Of a DNA stretch of 7,608 nucleotides, positions 1 through 7,608 are shown in pieces (the first letter of the stretch is position 1; each line of letters starts with the position of its first letter). The notes under the pieces were generated by a model, which worked only from the letters and a program-made list of their open reading frames with translations, ran no database searches and was not told the DNA's origin. This DNA comes from Caldisericota bacterium (GTDB taxonomy: Bacteria; Caldisericota; Caldisericia; B22-G15): positions 1 through 7,608 of the forward strand of contig QMOO01000058.1 in NCBI GenBank assembly GCA_003648245.1, in the 5' to 3' direction. Both the position numbers and the translations under genes were made by a program.

Positions 1-1
1 A

Positions 2-1282
2 ATTAAAGATTATCTATCTACACCGTCTTACGAGACATGGTTTAAGACCACGAAAGCCCTTGAAGAGACAGAGGACAAACTTGTAATCGGTGTAATTTCA
101 GAGTTTGGGAGAGACTGGATAAGATCAAACTACCTCCCCCTTATAAAAGAGGTCATAAGAGCTGTGGCAGGTAAAGACCTCTCCCTTGAGTTTGTAGTTC
201 TCAAGGAGAAAAAGAAAGAGAAAAAGATTATAAAAGAGGAGATAATAAACAGAAGGAGACTCGGGTTAAACGAAAACTACACATTTAATAATTTTGTTGT
301 AGGCGACAGCAACAAACTTGCCCATGCTGCAAGCCTTGCTGTTTCTAAAAATCCAGGACATTCCTATAACCCCCTTTTCATATATGGAGGTGTTGGGCTT
401 GGAAAAACCCATCTTATTCAGGCTATTGGTCATTATATACTTGATACGAAGCCAGCGTTAAAGGTAGTGTATGTAACAAGCGAAATATTTACAAACGAGG
501 TTATACACTCTATTCAAAAAGGAAAAATGAACGACTTTCACAACAAATATAGAAATGTAGATGTTCTTTTAATTGATGATATTCAATTTCTCGCTGGGAA
601 GGAGAGAACACAGGAAGAGTTCTTCCACACTTTTAATACCCTCCACAACAACTATAAACAGATAGTTATTACAAGCGATAGACTCCCAAAAGAGATTCCC
701 ACACTGGAAGATAGATTAAGGAGTAGGTTTGAGTGGGGATTAATGGTGGACATTGCTCCTCCTGATTTTGAAACGAGAGTGGCAATTTTAAAGAAAAAGG
801 CAGATAAAGAAAAGATAAAGGTACCTGACGATGTAATCTACTATATTGCAGAGAACATAAAATCAAATATAAGGGAACTTGAAGGAGCATTGATTAGACT
901 TCTTGCGCACGCTTCTTTAAATAACTCAGAAATAACTCTTGATTTTACAAAGAGGATACTCTCCGGGATTTTTGGGAAGATAGAGAAAAAGAAAATTGAT
1001 GCAGAGGAAGTTAAAACTGTTGTTTCCTCCTATTTCTCCATATCAGTGGAAGATATAGAAGGGGGGAAAAGATCTCAGGATTATACAATTCCAAGACAGA
1101 TTGCAATGTACCTTATCAGGGAATTTACGAATCTATCCCTTCCACAGATTGGTACTCTATTTGGTGGAAGAGATCATACAACAGTGCTTTATTCAATAGA
1201 CAAAATAAAAAGAGAATTAAAGAAAGATGAGAATTTAAAAGCTGCTGTTGAGGAAATAAGAAGAATGTTGATAGGTGACTAA
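2..1282 (+). CDS. dnaA: Chromosomal replication initiator DnaA, 5'-truncated by the window edge
   Basis: DnaA is the AAA+ ATPase that binds DnaA boxes and melts oriC. The frame is open from base 2 and gives 426 visible residues, starting inside domain I (LSTPSYETWF is the typical motif), so roughly 10-20 N-terminal residues lie upstream. A GTG at 164 is internal and not the start. Domain I runs to about residue 66, followed by a very short Lys/Glu-rich linker (about 67-88) in place of a long domain II. The AAA+ core has Walker A GGVGLGKT at 129-136, Walker B LLIDDI at 189-194, sensor 1 near IVITSD (221-226), the arginine-finger box RLRSRFEWGL at 238-247 and sensor 2 NIRELEGAL at 289-297. The C-terminal helix-turn-helix carries the DnaA signature GGRDHTTVLY near 388-397, which implies recognition of ordinary DnaA boxes. 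It ends in TAA, 112 bp before dnaN. No frame damage is seen. Confidence 0.98.
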   Translation: MKDYLSTPSYETWFKTTKALEETEDKLVIGVISEFGRDWIRSNYLPLIKEVIRAVAGKDLSLEFVVLKEKKKEKKIIKEEIINRRRLGLNENYTFNNFVVGDSNKLAHAASLAVSKNPGHSYNPLFIYGGVGLGKTHLIQAIGHYILDTKPALKVVYVTSEIFTNEVIHSIQKGKMNDFHNKYRNVDVLLIDDIQFLAGKERTQEEFFHTFNTLHNNYKQIVITSDRLPKEIPTLEDRLRSRFEWGLMVDIAPPDFETRVAILKKKADKEKIKVPDDVIYYIAENIKSNIRELEGALIRLLAHASLNNSEITLDFTKRILSGIFGKIEKKKIDAEEVKTVVSSYFSISVEDIEGGKRSQDYTIPRQIAMYLIREFTNLSLPQIGTLFGGRDHTTVLYSIDKIKRELKKDENLKAAVEEIRRMLIGD

Positions 1283-1304
1283 AAACTATGTTGATGGTTA
1301 AACT

Positions 1305-1331
1305 AAATTATATAAAGATTTTATATAGTTT
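1305..1331. repeat. A/T-only inverted repeat in the dnaA-dnaN gap
   Basis: TATATAAA (1309-1316) and TTTATATA (1320-1327) are perfect inverted copies around the 3-nt loop GAT. Including one T-G wobble, the arms extend to 1305-1316 and 1320-1331. The stem has almost no G or C, so it would be a weak terminator, although a short T-run follows at 1337-1341. Such a tract could serve as the easily melted element of an origin, or could just be low-complexity AT DNA. Confidence 0.45.
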
Positions 1332-1380
1332 TAAACTTTTTCAACAGCGCTATTAATCTTACTATTTTTAAAAATATAAG

Positions 1381-1387
1381 AAGGAGG
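1381..1387 (+). promoter_or_regulatory. Strong ribosome binding site of dnaN
   Basis: AAGGAGG lies 7 nt before the ATG at 1395 and is a near-perfect Shine-Dalgarno sequence at good spacing. It is the best-placed one in the window and fixes the dnaN start. It suggests that dnaN is translated independently and strongly, unlike the coupled genes downstream. Confidence 0.85.
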
Positions 1388-1394
1388 ATTAGAG

Positions 1395-2498
1395 ATGTTG
1401 AAAGTTGATAAAAAAGAATTTATTGATGGGTTGTCAGTTGTAGGAAAAGTTGTGAGAACCACCCCAACTATGCCGATTCTATCTAATGTTAAGATAGAAG
1501 TTAAGGAGGGGAGAGGGAAAATTATTGGAACTGACCTTGAAATAGGGATTATTTATTATTTTAGTTGTGAGGGAGAAGATACTGAGTTTCTTGTATCAGA
1601 AAGAATTATAGAAGATATAGTTAAGTCTTTATCTGATGAAACTTTTACGATAGATGTAAATGAGGGGTTTATTGAGATAAAATCAAAAAATAATTTTTAC
1701 AAAGTAAGAACAGTTGATGATGAATTTCCTTTTATAAATATTGAGAATATAGACAAAAGAATAGATTTTAAAACCGAGTATATTAAAAAGGGTTTAAGGA
1801 AGATAAATTTTGCTATTGGTTTACCTGAAAGAACAAGGATAGAATTTACTTCAGCTCTTTTTGAGATAAAAGAAGATATGGTAAAAATTGTAGGAACAGA
1901 TGGTAATAGACTCGCCCTGTATAAAAATGGAGATTTTAAAAGAGACGAGAGCGAGTTTGAATTTTTGGTTCCAAAGCAGAGTATAAATATGCTTATAAAT
2001 GTTTTATCTTTTGAGAAAAAGGATACTATAACCTTTGGTTTCTCAGGGAAGAGTTTTTATTATGAAGGAGATAGAATTTATTTTATCTCAAGACTTGGCC
2101 AGGGAAAGTTTCCTGATTACGAGATGGTGCTCCCAAAGGAGAACAGCGATTTTATAATTCTTAACAGGGAGGAACTTATAAAAGCGCTTTCAAGAATCAA
2201 CTTAATAACAAGGGAAGGAACAGGTAAAGTCACTTTTGAGAGAGTGGATGATACCCTTAAACTCTACGGCTTTTCCACAGAGATTGGGGAAGGTGTGGAA
2301 AATATTGGTATTTTTGAGGGTAATTTAAAGAATGGAGTTAAAATTTTCTTTGATACAAAGAGGCTTATAGAAGGACTTAAATATATTGATGATGAGAAAA
2401 TTAAGATGCTTGTATTTGATCCAGAAGCTCCAATTACATTTAAAGGTTTAGAGGATAAAAACTTCTTTTATATCATAATGCCTTACAGGTCTGAATGA
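1395..2498 (+). CDS. dnaN: DNA polymerase III subunit beta (sliding clamp)
   Basis: DnaN forms the dimeric ring that tethers DNA polymerase III and repair proteins to DNA. The product is 367 residues, the usual length (E. coli 366). Family landmarks are visible throughout: the N-terminal stretch TPTMPILSNV at about 23-32 followed by GTDLEIGI (45-52), TDGNRLALY at 168-176 in the middle domain, SRLGQGKFPDYEMVLPKE at 232-249, and the C-terminal MPYR at 362-365 where E. coli has MPMR; this end lines the peptide-binding pocket. Three clamp domains of about 120 residues each fit the length. The start is fixed by AAGGAGG 7 nt upstream. The stop overlaps the recF start as ATGA. The part up to about 2100 is clearly more AT-rich than the rest, and an inverted pair of DnaA-box-like 9-mers lies at 2271-2302 within the third domain. 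Confidence 0.97.
   Translation: MLKVDKKEFIDGLSVVGKVVRTTPTMPILSNVKIEVKEGRGKIIGTDLEIGIIYYFSCEGEDTEFLVSERIIEDIVKSLSDETFTIDVNEGFIEIKSKNNFYKVRTVDDEFPFINIENIDKRIDFKTEYIKKGLRKINFAIGLPERTRIEFTSALFEIKEDMVKIVGTDGNRLALYKNGDFKRDESEFEFLVPKQSINMLINVLSFEKKDTITFGFSGKSFYYEGDRIYFISRLGQGKFPDYEMVLPKENSDFIILNREELIKALSRINLITREGTGKVTFERVDDTLKLYGFSTEIGEGVENIGIFEGNLKNGVKIFFDTKRLIEGLKYIDDEKIKMLVFDPEAPITFKGLEDKNFFYIIMPYRSE
2271..2302. repeat. Inverted pair of TTTTCCACA (DnaA-box-like) 9-mers inside dnaN
   Basis: TTTTCCACA at 2271-2279 and its exact reverse complement TGTGGAAAA at 2294-2302 are separated by 14 bp. TTTTCCACA matches the DnaA-box consensus TTATCCACA at 8 of 9 positions and is a variant known from other bacteria. 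I noticed no other copy of this 9-mer in the window. The DnaA encoded next door has the intact RDHTTV recognition signature, so binding is plausible. The same arms could alternatively form a 9-bp RNA hairpin in the dnaN message. Because the site is coding, chance cannot be excluded. Confidence 0.45.
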
Positions 2499-3542
2499 TT
2501 ATAAAAAATATAAAAATTTTAACCTTCAGAAACATAGAGGATATCTCTGTAAATTTTAGTGATAGTATAAATTTAATCATAGGTTCCAACGGGAGCGGAA
2601 AGACAAATTTTCTCAATGCAATATATTATGTTTCCTCCGGGAAGACTATGAACAACCTCAGTGAAAATGATATACCCATGTTCCCGGAAGACTCTTTTTA
2701 TCTCTCCGGAGAATTTGAGGGAAAGAGTGGAGAAGTAAAGATCGAGATAGTTTCAAAAAATAAAAGAAAGATTGTTTCAAAAAATGGAGTACCTCTATCA
2801 GGTATTAGAGAGATAATGGGTATTGTTCCCATAGTTTTTTTTAATTTTAGAACCAAAGATATTCTTCTTAAGGAGCCAGAACTCAGGAGAGAGTTTATGA
2901 ATGATTTCCTTTCCATAGTGGATAATAAATATAAAGACTACCTTCTTCAATACCAGGAGATCCTTAGGGCAAAAAACAGTATTCTTAAAAAAATGAAGGA
3001 GAAAGATGATTTTTATCTTTCCACGCTTCTTTCAACACTGAACGAGAGAATGTATGAGAAGGGAATATATATACAGGAAAAGAGAAGTGAATTTTTAAAC
3101 AGGTTAAAAAGAAAGATGGACGAGAGAGGTTTTATAGATGTGTCTATAGATTATCAACCAAAACTAATTACTCCCCAGGAACTTAATAAGAAAAGAGATG
3201 AAGAGATAGAGAGAGGCTTTAGCCTTATAGGACCCCACTTAGATGACATCTTTTTTAATATAAAGGGCCTTAGCTTAAAGAACTTCTTCTCTTTAGGTGA
3301 GGTGGAGGAGTTTACATTGAATCTTATCTTCTCTGTGTGGGAGATAATGAGGGAGATAAAAGGTGAGGATCCAATAATTTTATTGGATGATATATTCGAG
3401 ACAATGGATGAGGAAAAGCTTAAAAAGTTGCCCTATTTGTTGTATAATTTAAAACAGGTGATGATTACGTCTTTTGATGAAAGAATTGTTCCAGTGGAAC
3501 TTAAAGAGAGTGGTTCCACTTTTTTAATGAGGAGAGGAAAAC

Positions 3543-3568
<26 letters not shown>
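2495..3568 (+). CDS. recF: DNA replication and repair protein RecF (divergent)
   Basis: RecF is an SMC/ABC-type ATPase that helps load RecA at single-strand gaps with RecO and RecR. The product is 357 residues, normal for the family. The N-terminus follows the RecF pattern, with FRNIEDI near residue 11, Walker A GSNGSGKT at 30-37 and AIYYVSSGKT just after it. LLKEPELRREFMNDFLS (about 124-140) matches the RecF lobe motif. Walker B is IILLDD at 294-299. The usual GPHRDD reads GPHLDD (246-251), and the ABC signature, normally close to SxGQQR, reads SLGEVEE (266-272), so the signature region is unusual. The D-loop is also altered (ETMD in place of SELD). The start overlaps the dnaN stop as ATGA with only a weak AGG upstream, so translation probably depends on coupling. 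The last 26 bp overlap dciA. A terminator-like hairpin sits at 3493-3525. Confidence 0.93.
3493..3525 (+). terminator. Terminator-like hairpin with T-run at the 3' end of recF
   Basis: AGTGGAAC (3493-3500) and GTTCCACT (3513-3520) are perfect 8-bp inverted copies with a 12-nt loop. The T-run at 3520-3525 begins at the last base of the right arm, the layout of an intrinsic terminator or attenuator. The stem is half GC and short, so termination would be partial at best. It ends 17 nt before the dciA TTG start and could adjust the ratio of dnaN-recF to dciA-gyrB-gyrA transcripts. GTTCCA is also repeated directly at 3488 and 3513. It lies in coding sequence, so coincidence is possible. Confidence 0.35.
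3531..3537 (+). promoter_or_regulatory. Ribosome binding site that decides the dciA TTG start
   Basis: GGAGAGG lies inside the end of recF, with its GGAG core 8 nt before TTG 3543. In this frame the upstream stop is TGA at 3528-3530, and no ATG or GTG follows early enough to leave a whole protein. The Shine-Dalgarno sequence and the frame limits together make TTG the start. Confidence 0.7.

Positions 3569-7608
<4,040 letters not shown>

Larger units (their letters stand above)
1283..1394. promoter_or_regulatory. dnaA-dnaN intergenic region, candidate oriC/DNA-unwinding element
   Basis: This 112-bp gap is the only substantial non-coding stretch in the window. It is strongly AT-rich and holds an A/T-only dyad (1305-1331). 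TGTTGA occurs at 1289-1294 and, inverted, at 1341-1346 within TTTTTCAACA. Bases 1338-1346 (TTTTCAACA) differ by one base from TTTTCCACA, a common DnaA-box variant. More TGTTGA copies sit at 1246 and 1266 in the end of dnaA, and at 1396 overlapping the dnaN start. In many bacteria the dnaA-dnaN gap is an origin or half of a bipartite origin; that this one is an origin is inference. No canonical TTATCCACA is present, and no convincing sigma-70 promoter could be assigned. Confidence 0.4.

Noticed and set aside
619..630. Other DnaA-box-like words, such as TCTTCCACA near 622 and CCATCCACA near 5943
   Set aside because: They are 7/9 matches to TTATCCACA within conserved coding motifs, isolated and not in a cluster.
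164..1282. GTG at 164 as the start of a short DnaA lacking domain I
   Set aside because: The same frame is open back to base 2 and encodes recognisable DnaA domain I, so the gene simply runs off the left edge.
1291..1365. Sigma-70 promoter for dnaN (TTGATG, TATAGT, TTTTCA and TACTAT elements)
   Set aside because: No pair combines good -35 and -10 matches at 16-18 bp spacing; in DNA this AT-rich such hexamers are expected by chance.

Overview
The window is the bacterial replication-initiation cluster, in the ancestral order dnaA - dnaN - recF - dciA (DUF721) - gyrB - gyrA, all on the + strand. dnaA is cut by the left edge (a few N-terminal residues are missing). gyrA is cut by the right edge (628 residues visible). 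Nothing foreign, mobile, CRISPR-like or RNA-coding was seen.

Organism: the DNA is AT-rich. The coding strand is purine-rich, and arginine is almost always AGA/AGG; the only CGN arginine codons I noticed are GyrA R28 (CGC) and R117 (CGA). The proteins are rich in Lys/Glu. Together these suggest a low-GC, probably thermophilic bacterium with a conserved origin-proximal gene order. I cannot name a phylum from sequence alone, and growth temperature is inference.

Layout: 2-1282 dnaA (partial); 1283-1394 the only real intergenic gap, AT-rich, with an A/T dyad, TGTTGA-type repeats and a strong ribosome binding site for dnaN, and so a candidate oriC region; 1395-2498 dnaN; 2495-3568 recF; 3543-3827 dciA with a TTG start; 3830-5731 gyrB; 5724-7608 gyrA (partial). 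From dnaN onward every gene overlaps or abuts the next, so the five genes look translationally coupled.

Function: DnaA opens the origin, DciA is the expected helicase-loading partner, DnaN is the polymerase clamp, RecF links to gap repair, and GyrA/GyrB remove positive supercoils ahead of the fork. There is no new system here. The points worth a second look are non-coding signals laid over this core: a perfect inverted pair of TTTTCCACA boxes inside dnaN, a cluster of TGTTGA motifs around the dnaA-dnaN gap, and a terminator-like hairpin with a T-run at the 3' end of recF. RecF also has a divergent ABC signature, and the first part of dnaN is much more AT-rich than its surroundings.
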